A stretch of 64,000 nt of DNA from JASSUD01 sp031963405. Its GTDB lineage: Bacteria > Pseudomonadota > Gammaproteobacteria > Burkholderiales > Burkholderiaceae. Of this stretch, positions 17,707 to 27,381 are shown one piece after another; the stretch's first letter is position 1; every line of letters starts with the position of its first letter. Location: the NCBI GenBank assembly GCA_031963405.1, contig JASSUJ010000001.1, forward strand, positions 1,364,001 through 1,428,000, given 5' to 3'. Made by a program: the position numbers and the translations under genes. A model generated the notes under the pieces. It had not been told where the DNA came from. It worked only from the letters and a program-made list of their open reading frames with translations, and did no database searches.

Positions 17707-17857
17707 TTAAGAATTTGTTCAGCGTTTTTCAAAAGTGCCCTCATTGGCGGGGGGCCAGGAACACAACAACCGGAATGTACATTAGTACATGAGGATTGCG
17801 AGCACCACACACCCCTGCAGAATGGGGCTTTTGGGAAACTATGGACAGGTTCTTAGG
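17707..17857. repeat. type A palindromic repeat
   Basis: Left arm TTAAGAATTTGTTCAGCG and right arm ACAGGTTCTTAG are complementary, with inner arms CAAAAGTGCCC and GGGCTTTTGGG. The core is CCGGAATGTAC-ATTA-GTACATGAGGATTGCGAGCAC, split here for length over 17771-17804. Confidence 0.85.
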
Positions 17858-17996
17858 TATAAGCGAATTTGTCGGGTACCACCCCGCTTCGTATACTTAA
17901 AGCAAATTGCGCACCTACCTACTGGCTAAGATTAAAACGGCGCTTACAATGAATTTAATGCCTTCCCTAAACTTTCTTGCTCATATAGTGCGCCCT

Positions 17997-18494
17997 ATGA
18001 TTCCATCATTTTCTCTGTCAGCTGCGCGCGCCACTCTCTTAGCTCTCACCACCACCGCTATGCTGATGGCTGGCTGCAGTTCACGACGTCCCCCAAGTGA
18101 TTTATCAGCGACCAACCCCTTACTTAACTTGCCCGGGCAAAACATAGCCGCGCTTAATCAATATAAGATCAACCTCGCGCAGCACATTAAGCAAAACAAT
18201 GCAGAGGTAACGTCGAGTGGGCGGCCGCAACGGATGCTACGCTCAGTTGTCGTGCTCTCTTTTAAAGTGGATAAGCAGGGTAAATTATTAACTTCATCGG
18301 TCTATCGCACTAATGGCGATAAGCGTGCGGAAAAAATTGCACTTGCTAGTTTGCAGCAGGCAGCCCCACTACCTTTGCCGCCCCCATCAGTGCTTGGCAA
18401 TAACCACGAAGTTGAGATTCTCGAAGGCTGGCTATTTAATGATGACGGCCGTTTCCAGCTAAATAGCATCGCTGGGCCGCAACTACGCTATTAG
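17997..18494 (+). CDS. lipoprotein with TonB C-terminal-like domain
   Basis: A signal peptide (LLALTTTAMLMAGC) ends in a lipobox whose Cys would be lipidated. After a short linker the mature part has the layout of a TonB C-terminal domain: RSVVVLSFKVDKQGKLLTSS, then a helix around KIALASLQQAAPLPLPPP and a final strand HEVEILEGWLFNDDG. Such periplasmic proteins are widespread in betaproteobacteria and need not energise receptors. Start 17997 is preferred because it gives a normal signal peptide; upstream in-frame ATGs at 17949 and 17958 are possible, and no strong ribosome site settles it. Confidence 0.75.
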   Translation: MIPSFSLSAARATLLALTTTAMLMAGCSSRRPPSDLSATNPLLNLPGQNIAALNQYKINLAQHIKQNNAEVTSSGRPQRMLRSVVVLSFKVDKQGKLLTSSVYRTNGDKRAEKIALASLQQAAPLPLPPPSVLGNNHEVEILEGWLFNDDGRFQLNSIAGPQLRY

Positions 18495-18558
18495 CTTTAG
18501 GGATAAAGAGAAGTTTTATAGAAGCGAAAATCAAGCGTGCCAGCACTAGGCTAATGCC

Positions 18559-18752
18559 TTAGAGCCTGTTTACGATCTTTAAAAGTGAATTGTGTTGGGA
18601 TTCCTGTGCCACCCCCACCTACCTATCGGCGAGAAGGAATTTCGCTGCCTTTCGTCTTACCTAATAGGCGCTTAGCCTTGTAGGCTGGAGTGACGCAGAA
18701 ACCCCAACCCCAGCCTCAAGGGTGATTTTTTGAGATTGGGAACGGCTCTAAG
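18559..18752. repeat. type D palindromic repeat
   Basis: Left arm TTAGAGCCTGTTTACGATCT and right arm AGATTGGGAACGGCTCTAAG are imperfect complements. Inner arms TTGGGATTCCTG and GACGCAGAAACCCCAA are shared with partial copies at 12759-12809 and, inverted, at 26660-26857. Confidence 0.75.
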
Positions 18753-18861
18753 ACATTCATGACAAACTCGCTCAGCAAAAGAAACACACCGCTTTTACTG
18801 GGCAACTTGTGTCCAGTATTTATGCGTTAGCTAGCTTGCAACGCAAACTAGCATCAGCGGC

Positions 18862-19113
18862 TTATTCTTGCGGGAGTTCTATTTTGACTTCGAGCACTTC
18901 AAGATGATCTTGCCGCTCCAAGTGAACTTGAATATCTTGTTCGGCAATTTTCACATATTTTGAAATAACCGCGATTAATTCACGCTGCAACTCCGGCAGA
19001 TAATTAAGCGGCGCATGACCTGCACGCTCATGCGCAATAATCAGCTGCAGACGTTCTTTAGCAACCGTCGCGGATTTTTTCTTTTCGCCAAGCAAAAAAG
19101 AAAGTATCGACAT
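18862..19113 (-). CDS. minE: cell division topological specificity factor MinE
   Basis: An 83-residue protein that drives MinD off the membrane and sets up the pole-to-pole Min oscillation. The N-terminal amphipathic start (MSILSFLLGEKKKSA) is followed by the MinD-activating segment VAKERLQLIIAHERAG and the dimerisation domain. It starts 9 bases after the minD stop, in the standard order minC-minD-minE. Confidence 0.97.
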   Translation of the reverse strand: MSILSFLLGEKKKSATVAKERLQLIIAHERAGHAPLNYLPELQRELIAVISKYVKIAEQDIQVHLERQDHLEVLEVKIELPQE

Positions 19114-19122
19114 GTTGCGTTC

Positions 19123-19938
19123 CTATTTATTGCCAAACAGGCGCTGAAGTAGGCCTGGTTTTTGATAGTCAGTAAAGCGCAAAGGCTTTTCCTCGCCTAG
19201 AAAGCGTCCAATGACGTCTCTATAAGCTTCGGCTGCCACGGTATCTTCTAAACGAATCACGGGCGTGCCTTGATTCGAAGCGTGCAGCACCTCTTCCGAT
19301 TCTGGAATTACGCCAATCAATTCAATCCGCAAAATTTCTTGGATATCAGCAATTGACAGCATTTCCCCTTCATTCACGCGCTTTGCATTGTAACGAGTGA
19401 TTAACAGATGTTCTTTAATCGGCTCCAAGCCTTCCATTGCGCGCTTGGTCTTTGATGCCAACATGCCGAGGATGCGATCTGAATCGCGCACTGATGACAC
19501 TTCTGGGTTGGTCACAATCAGCGCTTCATCTGCGAAGTGCATCGCGAGCAACGCACCTGACTCAATCCCCGCTGGCGAATCGCAAACGATGTAATCGAAA
19601 TTCATGGCGCGTAGATTGTTGATGATCTTTTCCACACCTTGAGCAGTTAACGCATCTTTATCGCGCGTTTGCGAGGCCGGCAAAATAAAAAGGTTTTCGC
19701 ACTTTTTATCTTTAATCAACGCCTGATTGAGGTTGGCCTCATCTTGAATAACGTTGATCAGATCGTAGACCACACGACGCTCACAGCCCATGATCAAATC
19801 AAGGTTGCGCAGACCAACATCGAAATCAATCACTACCGTTTTATAGCCGCGCAATGCCAAGCCTGTTGCAAAGCTCGCGCTTGTGGTGGTCTTACCGACG
19901 CCCCCCTTGCCTGAGGTCACCACAATGATTTTTGCCAT
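19123..19938 (-). CDS. minD: septum site-determining ATPase MinD
   Basis: ParA/MinD-type ATPase that recruits MinC to the membrane near the poles. The deviant Walker A motif GKGGVGKTTTSA begins at residue 10, VIDFDVGLRNLDLIMG and DYIVCDSPAGIESGA are the other nucleotide-binding motifs, and the last residues (KPGLLQRLFGNK) form the amphipathic membrane-targeting helix. The ATG at 19938 has AGGT upstream and matches the family start MAKIIVVTSGKGG; an ATG at 19959 is less likely. Confidence 0.98.
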   Translation of the reverse strand: MAKIIVVTSGKGGVGKTTTSASFATGLALRGYKTVVIDFDVGLRNLDLIMGCERRVVYDLINVIQDEANLNQALIKDKKCENLFILPASQTRDKDALTAQGVEKIINNLRAMNFDYIVCDSPAGIESGALLAMHFADEALIVTNPEVSSVRDSDRILGMLASKTKRAMEGLEPIKEHLLITRYNAKRVNEGEMLSIADIQEILRIELIGVIPESEEVLHASNQGTPVIRLEDTVAAEAYRDVIGRFLGEEKPLRFTDYQKPGLLQRLFGNK

Positions 19939-20105
19939 ATGTTTACCTGTGATATTCATGAATTTAATAAAAGAAGCGCTGAACAGATTTCAGCGCCGCT
20001 TCGATAGAATGATCTGCAACTTTATCGCTCCCCGCTTGCCGTACTAATGCACTGTCTGCGCAAAGGGCTTGGCATTGCAAATCATTGGAGAAACGCTCTA
20101 TCTCA

Positions 20106-20834
20106 TTACGTAAGCCGCAATGACTCAATAATCAGTTTTTCGTCAAGCAACCTTATCTGTGCGGATTTACCATACACATTCGCTGCTAACGGCGCTTCGG
20201 CTGTACGGTAAATGCCCGCAATAGAAATCAACTCGGCTTCCAAACACGTACAAAAAATGCGTGCATCGCTTCTCCCCTGCACGCCAGCCAATGCCCGTCC
20301 GCGCAGCGGCGCATAAATATAGAGATTGCCTTCAGCAATCACCTCAGCGCCACAGTTCACCGGCTCGAGCACAACCAAATCACCCTTCGCATAAATCTGC
20401 TGCCCCGAGCGTAATGGCTTATCGAGCACCATCGTAGAGGCTGCTGGCTCAGGCTGAGGAGGCGCAACGCTTGCTTCAACAGCAGGAACCGGTTTCTCGA
20501 CCGGCTTTGCGCCGCGTTTGTCACGCCCTTCTAGCATTGGCAGTTTGCCCAACTCAGCCCATTTGCGCTGCGCTTCATGCGCAACCACGCCAATTGGCCG
20601 CATGCGTACCTGCTTTAGCAGATCTATTAGTGCTATTGGCGACAGACGTTCAAGGGCTTCACAGCGCCGCATGTCAAGCACCACCCCATCATTTTCAAAA
20701 AATTCTGGGGTTGTCTCAAAACGACGCACCAACTCGATGCGTAACGCCTCAAGATCACCTGTTTTAGGCGCAAAAAAAAGCGTATCAACACTGCCACTAC
20801 GCAATTCAAAAGAAGTCGTTTTTTTACTCGACAT
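20106..20834 (-). CDS. minC: septum formation inhibitor MinC
   Basis: Inhibits FtsZ polymerisation away from midcell. The N-terminal domain (FELRSGSVDTLFFAPKTGD) is followed by a Pro/Ala-rich linker (VPAVEASVAPPQPEPAA) and a right-handed beta-helix domain with LRSGQQIYAKGDLVVLEPVN and NLYIYAPLRGRALAG, the MinD-binding part. Length 242 is normal. It lies about 170 bases upstream of minD on the same strand. Confidence 0.96.
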   Translation of the reverse strand: MSSKKTTSFELRSGSVDTLFFAPKTGDLEALRIELVRRFETTPEFFENDGVVLDMRRCEALERLSPIALIDLLKQVRMRPIGVVAHEAQRKWAELGKLPMLEGRDKRGAKPVEKPVPAVEASVAPPQPEPAASTMVLDKPLRSGQQIYAKGDLVVLEPVNCGAEVIAEGNLYIYAPLRGRALAGVQGRSDARIFCTCLEAELISIAGIYRTAEAPLAANVYGKSAQIRLLDEKLIIESLRLT

Positions 20835-21235
20835 AGTGTGCCAGCCGGAAAAGTGCGTATTCTACCGTTGTCTTAGGGAGATACAGTAGTTTTTAAGAAA
20901 AATTCTCAAAAACTGTTAAGAAATTTGCCAAAAAAAAACGCTCGGCCAGAGAAATATCACGTTCAACAATCGAAGTATACAAATTATCCTTTGCATTTTT
21001 CCCTTGCATCAACCAGACGTCTTCACCTCTAGTCGTCTTACTAGCTCTTATTTCTCTTAATCTTTTTTATTTTTTTAAATAGGTATTTATTAGGCATCTC
21101 GGCGAATTGCGCAACATGCAGTGCAAAGAAGGTGCATTGTCTAGAACAGAGGCCGAATTAGCTTGCGCAGCGTTATCTCTCTTCACCATACCAGCAGAAA
21201 GCTATCTGCATTGACCTATCTTGCTACTGCTTGAT
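20835..21235. other. AT-rich spacer with no recognised feature
   Basis: Lies upstream of minC and downstream of the hydrolase gene, so it should contain the min operon promoter. I see no repeat of the A-D families and no reading frame with a ribosome site. Confidence 0.5.
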
Positions 21236-22435
21236 TTAGTTAGTTTGATCATCGCCCATATCGAAGACCGCAGGCGTAGGTTTATTCAATTCGGCTGCGC
21301 CCTCTTTCTGCTCGCGACCATCGACTGGCACTGACAAAGGAAGCGCGGTAGACGACTGCAGAATCTCGGTTAGGTAAGGCTTCCATACTTCTGGATGAGC
21401 AATTGTCAGATGGCCATAAGTTGCCGTACTGTGCGGTACTTCAACGAAATGGCTTTGTGGTACCTGTGCAACAAGGCGTGACATTTCTTCAGGCCCAACC
21501 GTATTTAATAAATCATCTTGGAAATTGACTACATGCAATTTTGCTCTAATCTTTGCCAGATCGGGCGGCGGGTTAGTATTGTTTGACGCTTCCAACCAGT
21601 ACAACTCATCATTCGCATCGAGGCGTTGATGCGCATCGCTAATTATTTTCTTAAATAACTTATCTACGTTTTCTTGCGTGCTCGCCTCATTTTGCAAAGC
21701 GCTTGCACTGCTCATCATGAAAGGCAAAAGAGGTAGCGTGTTTAGCCACTGAGTAGGTTGATTAACATAGTTACCATTCTTCCAATCAGGGTCGCGTCGT
21801 ATGGCATCTGCCACCATCTTTCGCCACCAAGCATCCCGCCCGCTCACAGCCACTGGTTGGCTGCCGATCACCATTAAGGCGTCCATCATCTCGGGATAAC
21901 GCTCGCCCCAAATCCAGGTTTGCCTACCACCGCTTGACACCCCTAACACTAGATTTAGATGCGTTAGCCGCAACCCCTCTGTCACCAACCGATATTGCGC
22001 CTCAACAATGTCTTTATCGCTATATTTTGGAAATTGCGTACGCAAACTATCGCTAGGCTTACTAGAGCCGCCACGCCCCAACGCATCCGGAATAATGATG
22101 TAGTAGCGCGATACGTCAAGCGGCTGTCCTGCAGCAAAAAGCTCGCGACGCATAGTTGGCGTTAGAAAAGTTTGACCCGTTCCCGTGATGCCATGCAATA
22201 ACAACACTGCGTTGGTGCAATTGCCATTGCTATCAAGCTGCGGCGTACCAAGTGTGACGTAATGTTGCGTAAGCAGCTGCAAATTCTGGCCACTGTCGAA
22301 TTGAAAATTAGAGGCAAGAAAATCGCCCGGATGCACTTGCAGTTGGGTCTGCTCTTCTTTAGAGGAAGAACGAGCGGTAGCAGCGCAGGCTGTGAGGGTA
22401 ATAGCGAGAAAAAAGACCGCCCAGCGCTTTAGCAT
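21236..22435 (-). CDS. alpha/beta-hydrolase lipoprotein, MetX-like fold
   Basis: The ATG at 22435 has GGAG 8 bases upstream and gives a signal peptide with lipobox (FFLAITLTACAA), so the protein is probably anchored to a membrane. The rest is an alpha/beta hydrolase of the homoserine acetyltransferase-like group: oxyanion strand AVLLLHGITGTGQTF, nucleophile elbow NLVLGVSSGGRQTW, acid in VVNFQDDLLN and the late histidine in STATYGHL. Residues DALGRGGSSKPSD also fit. MetX enzymes themselves are cytoplasmic, so a lipidated copy is unlikely to make O-acetylhomoserine; the substrate is unknown. Confidence 0.75.
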   Translation of the reverse strand: MLKRWAVFFLAITLTACAATARSSSKEEQTQLQVHPGDFLASNFQFDSGQNLQLLTQHYVTLGTPQLDSNGNCTNAVLLLHGITGTGQTFLTPTMRRELFAAGQPLDVSRYYIIIPDALGRGGSSKPSDSLRTQFPKYSDKDIVEAQYRLVTEGLRLTHLNLVLGVSSGGRQTWIWGERYPEMMDALMVIGSQPVAVSGRDAWWRKMVADAIRRDPDWKNGNYVNQPTQWLNTLPLLPFMMSSASALQNEASTQENVDKLFKKIISDAHQRLDANDELYWLEASNNTNPPPDLAKIRAKLHVVNFQDDLLNTVGPEEMSRLVAQVPQSHFVEVPHSTATYGHLTIAHPEVWKPYLTEILQSSTALPLSVPVDGREQKEGAAELNKPTPAVFDMGDDQTN

Positions 22436-22725
22436 CAAAAACTCCGTTTGATTGGCAAAATGTATCGAGCGAGTGTAGAGCATTTGCCTGCCAACGCGCA
22501 GCCTTCCAAAACTAGAGCTATCTGCAATAGCAATAAGCACTTTCAGAAAAAGGTAAAAACTTAGGGCCTGGCCTCAGCACATCACGCTCTTTTGTCGATT
22601 TTTTAAGCGTGCCTTAAATTTGCTTGATATAACAAATATTTACGTACAAAAAACATCTGGGGCATAATCCTGACCCTTAAGCAGATAATTCTTAACTTAT
22701 TTGTCAATTAGGTAGGACCAAAACA

Positions 22726-23115
22726 ATGAAAAAATACCAAGCTGCAATCGCTATATGGTTAACAGTAAGTCTTGCCTTAGCAGGCTGCGCGCACAACACA
22801 GCTAATCCAGTGCCAGTAGCACAGATAGGGGATGAAACTCGTGGCTGCCAATCGATTTACCAAGAAATCCAGCAAATGCAAATGCTCATCAATACAAGCG
22901 AGTCAGAAAGTGGGCAGCAAAGCGCTAAAAATACTGTGCTTGGGGTGACTGGCGTATTTTTAATCGTACCGTGGTTCTTTATGGATCTAGGCAATGCGCC
23001 GAAGATAGAGAGAAAAGCCGCGCAAGCACGCTTGGATAGACTCTATTCACTGTATGCAGAAAAGGGATGCCAAGCTAGAGAAGAGCGCAAGCTAGCTCCA
23101 AAATCAAGCCGATAA
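22726..23115 (+). CDS. small lipoprotein of unknown function
   Basis: A 129-residue protein with ribosome site GGTAGGA upstream of the ATG. Signal peptide and lipobox (LTVSLALAGC) are clear. The mature part has a helical stretch (CQSIYQEIQQMQMLINTSES), a short hydrophobic segment (VLGVTGVFLIVPWFFMDL) and a second helix with KIERKAAQARLDRLYSLYAE. This layout is found in many small proteobacterial lipoproteins without assigned function. Two cysteines in the mature part could form a disulfide. Confidence 0.75.
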   Translation: MKKYQAAIAIWLTVSLALAGCAHNTANPVPVAQIGDETRGCQSIYQEIQQMQMLINTSESESGQQSAKNTVLGVTGVFLIVPWFFMDLGNAPKIERKAAQARLDRLYSLYAEKGCQAREERKLAPKSSR

Positions 23116-23141
23116 GTATTGGCTGCTCAACCAAGCTATGC

Positions 23142-23288
23142 GCTAGAACCTGTTCGTAGAACATTCTTCGAATGAGCTGCAACGTTGTCGTTCTCCGCCC
23201 GCAGCACTGTTGTACTACTGTACTTGTCTGCGAGGGGGAACTTCGCGTTGCAAAGCATGGCAGAAACGTCTCAAGAAGTTGTCTTTAC
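23142..23288. repeat. palindromic repeat related to type A
   Basis: Starts GCTAGAACCTGTTCGTAG. Inner arms GAGCTGCAACG-TTGTCGTTCTC and GAACTTCGCGTTGCAAAGC are imperfect complements around TTGTACTACTGTACTTGTC, a GTAC-GTAC core as in the repeats at 606-720 and 3654-3757. Confidence 0.6.
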
Positions 23289-23454
23289 AAAATTCAGAGA
23301 AGTCTCGTCACGACTTACTTTAAGAGTTAGGCAGCTATACATACGCCTTGTTTAAAGCAATTGCACCAGATTACCGATAAAAATCTTTACTACCATTGCA
23401 GTACAGTAAATTTATTATGTACAACTGTAGGGCTGACAGTACCGCAGCCAATGT

Positions 23455-24921
23455 TTACAAGCCACCCATACACAAATACTTTATTTCCAGGTACTCATCG
23501 ATTCCGTACTTTGAGCCTTCACGGCCAAAGCCAGATTGTTTGACACCGCCAAAAGGTGCAACCTCGTTACTCAGTAGTGTGGTGTTAATCCCCACCATGC
23601 CGTATTCAAGCGCTTCTGCAACACGCCATACCCGGCCAATATCGCGACTATAAAAATAAGCAGCGAGACCAAATTCCGTGTCATTGGCAAGTCGTACGAC
23701 TTCTTCTTCATCTTTAAATTTAAAGACTGCCGCTACAGGGCCAAAGGTTTCCTCACGTGCAATCAACATCTCAGGCGTGACATTCGCGAGCACGGTAGGA
23801 GCCACAAAACGCGTGCCAATTAGGTTGCCGCCCGTCATAAGCTGCGCGCCTTTTTGTCTAGCATCCTGAATGTGCAGCATCACTTTCTCAAGCGCCTGCT
23901 CATCGATTAACGGCCCGAGCTTCACATCTGTTGTAAAACCATTGCCTACTTTGAGCGCACTGCTTGCCTGCGTGAGTTTTTCTACAAACGCATCGTGTAT
24001 CTTCTCGTGCACATAAAAACGATTGGTGCAGATACAGGTTTGGCCTGCATTTCGATATTTCGATGCCAATGCACCTTCTAGCGCAGCGTCGAGATCAGCA
24101 TCCTCAAATACGATAAAAGGCGCGTGTCCACCCAGTTCAAGCGCCATTCTTTTGACAGTCGGCGCGCATTGCCGCATGAGCATGCGCCCCACTGCCGTCG
24201 AGCCCGTGAAGGAAAGATGGCGCACCAGCGTGCTTTCGCATAAGGCATGGCCGACTTCTATTGAGTTTTTCGCATCCGCCGTCACCACATTAAATACTCC
24301 GCGAGGTAAACCTGCACGCTCGGCTAACTCAGCTAGCGCTAATGCGCAAAGTGGTGTTTGCTCGGCTGGCTTAATCACAATTGGGCAGCCAGCGGCGAGC
24401 GCTGGCGCTACCTTGCGCGTAATCATCGCTAACGGAAAATTCCACGGTGTAATTGCCGCACACACTCCTACTGGCTGCTTAATCACCAGCATCTTTCTAT
24501 CTGGTGCAGGGCTCGCTAGCACATCGCCTTCGATACGTTTTGCCTGCTCAGCAAACCATTCAACAAAGGCTGCGCCATACATCACCTCAGCCTGCGCCTC
24601 GGCAAACGGTTTGCCCTGCTCAGCAGTGATTAACACAGCTAAATCATCAGCATGCGCAACAATCAGCTCAAACCAGCGATGCAGAATATTGGCTCGCTCT
24701 TTAGCAGTCTGCATGCGCCATGAGGGCCATGCTTTATTGGCAGCGTCAATGGCCTTTTGGACAGCATGTGCATCAAGGTTCGGCACACGTGCTAGCTCCT
24801 CACCCGTGGCTGGATCCAGCACAACAAAATCCCGAGCAGCACTTAGCCATTCGCCATCAATATAGGCACAGTTTTTCAAAAGGGTCGCATCGCGCAACCG
24901 TGCAAAAACAGCAGAGGTCAT
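23455..24921 (-). CDS. gabD: succinate-semialdehyde dehydrogenase (NAD(P)+)
   Basis: Aldehyde dehydrogenase superfamily, 488 residues, cytoplasmic; oxidises succinate semialdehyde to succinate, the last step of the GABA shunt. ITPWNFPLAMITRKVAPALA marks the cofactor site, LELGGHAPFIVFEDADLD carries the general base, and RNAGQTCICTNRFYVHE contains the catalytic cysteine. The C-terminal APFGGVKQSGFGREGSKYGI is typical of GabD. No gabT or regulator lies beside it. Related semialdehyde dehydrogenases cannot be fully excluded. Confidence 0.9.
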   Translation of the reverse strand: MTSAVFARLRDATLLKNCAYIDGEWLSAARDFVVLDPATGEELARVPNLDAHAVQKAIDAANKAWPSWRMQTAKERANILHRWFELIVAHADDLAVLITAEQGKPFAEAQAEVMYGAAFVEWFAEQAKRIEGDVLASPAPDRKMLVIKQPVGVCAAITPWNFPLAMITRKVAPALAAGCPIVIKPAEQTPLCALALAELAERAGLPRGVFNVVTADAKNSIEVGHALCESTLVRHLSFTGSTAVGRMLMRQCAPTVKRMALELGGHAPFIVFEDADLDAALEGALASKYRNAGQTCICTNRFYVHEKIHDAFVEKLTQASSALKVGNGFTTDVKLGPLIDEQALEKVMLHIQDARQKGAQLMTGGNLIGTRFVAPTVLANVTPEMLIAREETFGPVAAVFKFKDEEEVVRLANDTEFGLAAYFYSRDIGRVWRVAEALEYGMVGINTTLLSNEVAPFGGVKQSGFGREGSKYGIDEYLEIKYLCMGGL

Positions 24922-24948
24922 GATGTGTTCCTAAAGAGTAAGCGCCAT

Positions 24949-26529
24949 TCAAGATTGCCGCGGCGCCGCCAAATCCAATTCTTGCCAAAGCGTATCAACT
25001 CGCCGCTTCACTTGCTCATCCATCATAATCGGGCGGCCCCATATGCGCTGGGTTTCACCTGGCCATTTATTAGTCGCATCCAGCCCCATTTTTGAACCAA
25101 GGCCAGTAATCGGGGAGGCAAAGTCGAGATAATCAATCGGCGTGTTATCAATCATTACCGTATCGCGTAGCGGGTCCATACGGGTGGTAATGGCCCAAAT
25201 CACTTCTTTCCAATCGCGGATATTCACATCTTCGTCAACCACCACAATAAATTTCGTATACATAAATTGACGCAAAAAACTCCATACGCCCAACATCACC
25301 CGTTTAGCATGGCCTGCATAGCGCTTACTTATACTGACTACCGCTAAGCGGTAACTGCATCCTTCTGGCGGCAGATAAAAATCGATAATTTCCGGAAATT
25401 GCTTTTGCAGCAAAGGCACAAATACTTCGTTTAGCGCTACGCCAAGAATGGCAGGCTCATCAGGTGGCTTACCTGTGTAAGTGGAATGGTAAAGCGCTTC
25501 GCGGCGCAGCGTAATACGCTCAATGGTTAACACAGGAAACCAAGCTGACTCGTTGTAATAGCCTGTGTGGTCGCCATAGGGGCCTTCAAGCGCATGCTCA
25601 TAAGCTGCGACTGAATCTTGTGTTGGGCGTGATGGCGCATCAGCTGGTGCTGCAGGTGGCTCGCCACGCTGCGGATAAATAAATCCCTCTAATACTATTT
25701 CAGCACGCGCCGGCACCCGTAGCGCTTCCAGCCCAGGGGTGAGGCACTTGGCAAGCTCTGTTTTACCACCGCGCAATAAACCTGCAAATTGATATTCAGA
25801 GAGCGTATCTGGCACCGGCGTCACCGCCGCTAAGATAGTAGCCGGGTCCGCCCCAAGCGCTACAGCTACCGGATAAGGCTTACCAGGGTTAGCTAAGGCA
25901 AATTCGCGAAAATCAAGCGCACCGCCGCGATGGGGCAGCCAACGCATAATCACTTGATTGCGACCAATCACTTGTTGTCGGTAAATACCTAAATTTTGCC
26001 GCGGCTTATGTGGCCCACGCGTAATTGTCAGACCCCAGGTAATCAGAGGAGCAACATCTCCAGGCCAACATGTCTGTATTGGCAAGCGCCCCAGATCAAC
26101 ATCATCTCCTTCCCATACCAATTCTTGACAAGGCGGTGCGCTAACGGTCTTGGGCGCCATATCCCACACCGCTTTTGCCAACCTAAAAAGTTTGCCTGCT
26201 TCCTTTAGCCCTTTAGGCGGCTCAGGCTCTTTTAACGCTGAGAGCAAAACCCCAATCTCGCGCAGAGAGCTCAGCGAGTCTGCCTGATCAGATTGCGCCT
26301 GCACACCCATTCCAAGCGCCACGCGCTGCGGTGTACCAAATAAATTCGCCAACACTGGCATGACATGGCCCGTCGGTTTTTCAAATAATAAAGCGGGGCC
26401 CTCGGCCTGCAGCGTCCGGTCACATAACGCAGTCATTTCAAGCACGGGCGATACCGGCACCTTCACACGTCGCAGCTCACCTAAAGTTTCAAGCTGGCTG
26501 ACAAAATCACGCAGATCTTTATATTTCAT
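24949..26529 (-). CDS. ubiD: 4-hydroxy-3-polyprenylbenzoate decarboxylase UbiD
   Basis: Decarboxylase that uses prenylated FMN made by UbiX, acting in ubiquinone synthesis. MKYKDLRDFVSQLETLGELR at the N terminus, the metal/cofactor region NLGIYRQQVIGRNQVIMRWL and the C-terminal part EVIWAITTRMDPLRD are family hallmarks. About 526 residues, normal. Start 26529 is chosen by the N-terminal match; an ATG at 26544 adds five residues. It lies 27 bases upstream of gabD on the same strand. No ubiX is seen in the window. Confidence 0.95.
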   Translation of the reverse strand: MKYKDLRDFVSQLETLGELRRVKVPVSPVLEMTALCDRTLQAEGPALLFEKPTGHVMPVLANLFGTPQRVALGMGVQAQSDQADSLSSLREIGVLLSALKEPEPPKGLKEAGKLFRLAKAVWDMAPKTVSAPPCQELVWEGDDVDLGRLPIQTCWPGDVAPLITWGLTITRGPHKPRQNLGIYRQQVIGRNQVIMRWLPHRGGALDFREFALANPGKPYPVAVALGADPATILAAVTPVPDTLSEYQFAGLLRGGKTELAKCLTPGLEALRVPARAEIVLEGFIYPQRGEPPAAPADAPSRPTQDSVAAYEHALEGPYGDHTGYYNESAWFPVLTIERITLRREALYHSTYTGKPPDEPAILGVALNEVFVPLLQKQFPEIIDFYLPPEGCSYRLAVVSISKRYAGHAKRVMLGVWSFLRQFMYTKFIVVVDEDVNIRDWKEVIWAITTRMDPLRDTVMIDNTPIDYLDFASPITGLGSKMGLDATNKWPGETQRIWGRPIMMDEQVKRRVDTLWQELDLAAPRQS

Positions 26530-26659
26530 GAGAGAACCGGGCAAATAAGAAAAATAATAAAAAAATAAAAAAGAGAGCGCCTAAGTTAACTCTCAACCGA
26601 TGCTTGCTTGCCATTCATGATGGGCATGCCGGTTGCAGCAAGTAATAAAGAAATATCTC

Positions 26660-26857
26660 TAAGAGCTTGTTCAAAAGTTCAAAAAGATAAATATTGAATG
26701 TGGGGATAAGCCTGTTGCGGTTCTTGCATCACTCCACCCTACGAAGTTTGCCAATTTTTGTAAGTTGGGACGACGTAGAGCCCCCAACAGGCAAACTTCC
26801 TGCTCACCAAGACCTCCAACCGTTTTGGCTTCCTTCAGAATCTTTGAATAAGTCTAA
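26660..26857. repeat. type D palindromic repeat, diverged
   Basis: Outer arms TAAGAGCTTGTTCAAAAGTT and CTTTGAATAAGTCTAA are imperfect complements. GCGGTTCTTGCATCACTCC inside is the reverse complement form of the GACGCAGAAACCCC block of the copy at 18559-18752. Confidence 0.55.
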
Positions 26858-27283
26858 TGTCGACTTTTAGCGTCTACACACTCCAATATCATTCAAAATT
26901 GTCTAATTTCTTTGTAGAAACATACAGAAACTGGCGCCTTTGCATTCGTCTACGCGCTGCTAAAATTTCTATTCAAGACACTTTCGGTAACTTTAACAGG
27001 AGTTAGAAAGCCCTCTACCGTAGTAAAAAAACAACTTTTTTGACGTGTTATTCAACCCTTAATTAGCGCAGATATGATCTTATCGGAACGTAATTCAGCA
27101 TAGCTGAAAGCGCTATTGGTCCTCTTATACAAGGCGAACTAAGCTTTATAAATACAATTTTTCATCCTTTTTACAAATGCAACAAAAATTAAACACAGCA
27201 ATATTTGCCCAGGCTAACAAAATCGATATTCGTTAAAAGACTGTTAAAATCCTCGCCGCTGCTTCGAGATTGAAGCGCTTCTT
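26858..27283. other. spacer without recognised genes
   Basis: AT-rich sequence between ubiD and the repeat nest. Possible frames on the minus strand (27189-27479) run into the repeats and have no ribosome site. Nothing supported. Confidence 0.5.
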
Positions 27284-27381
27284 TTAGGAAAGCGCTGAAT
27301 GAATCCAGAGCAAGGAATGCCAATGCCAGCAGTGCCTTTGAGTCTAAACACTCCCTTGGTGGCTGATTCAGCATTTCCTTA
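27284..27381. repeat. type B palindromic repeat
   Basis: Left arm TTAGGAAAGCGCTGAATGAA and right arm GCTGATTCAGCATTTCCTTA are complementary with few mismatches; GAGCAAGGAATGCCAATG lies next to the left arm as in other type B copies. Confidence 0.85.

Noticed and set aside
17432..17710. 92-codon plus-strand hydrophobic reading frame
   Set aside because: No ribosome site; it is antisense to the better supported 55-codon gene.
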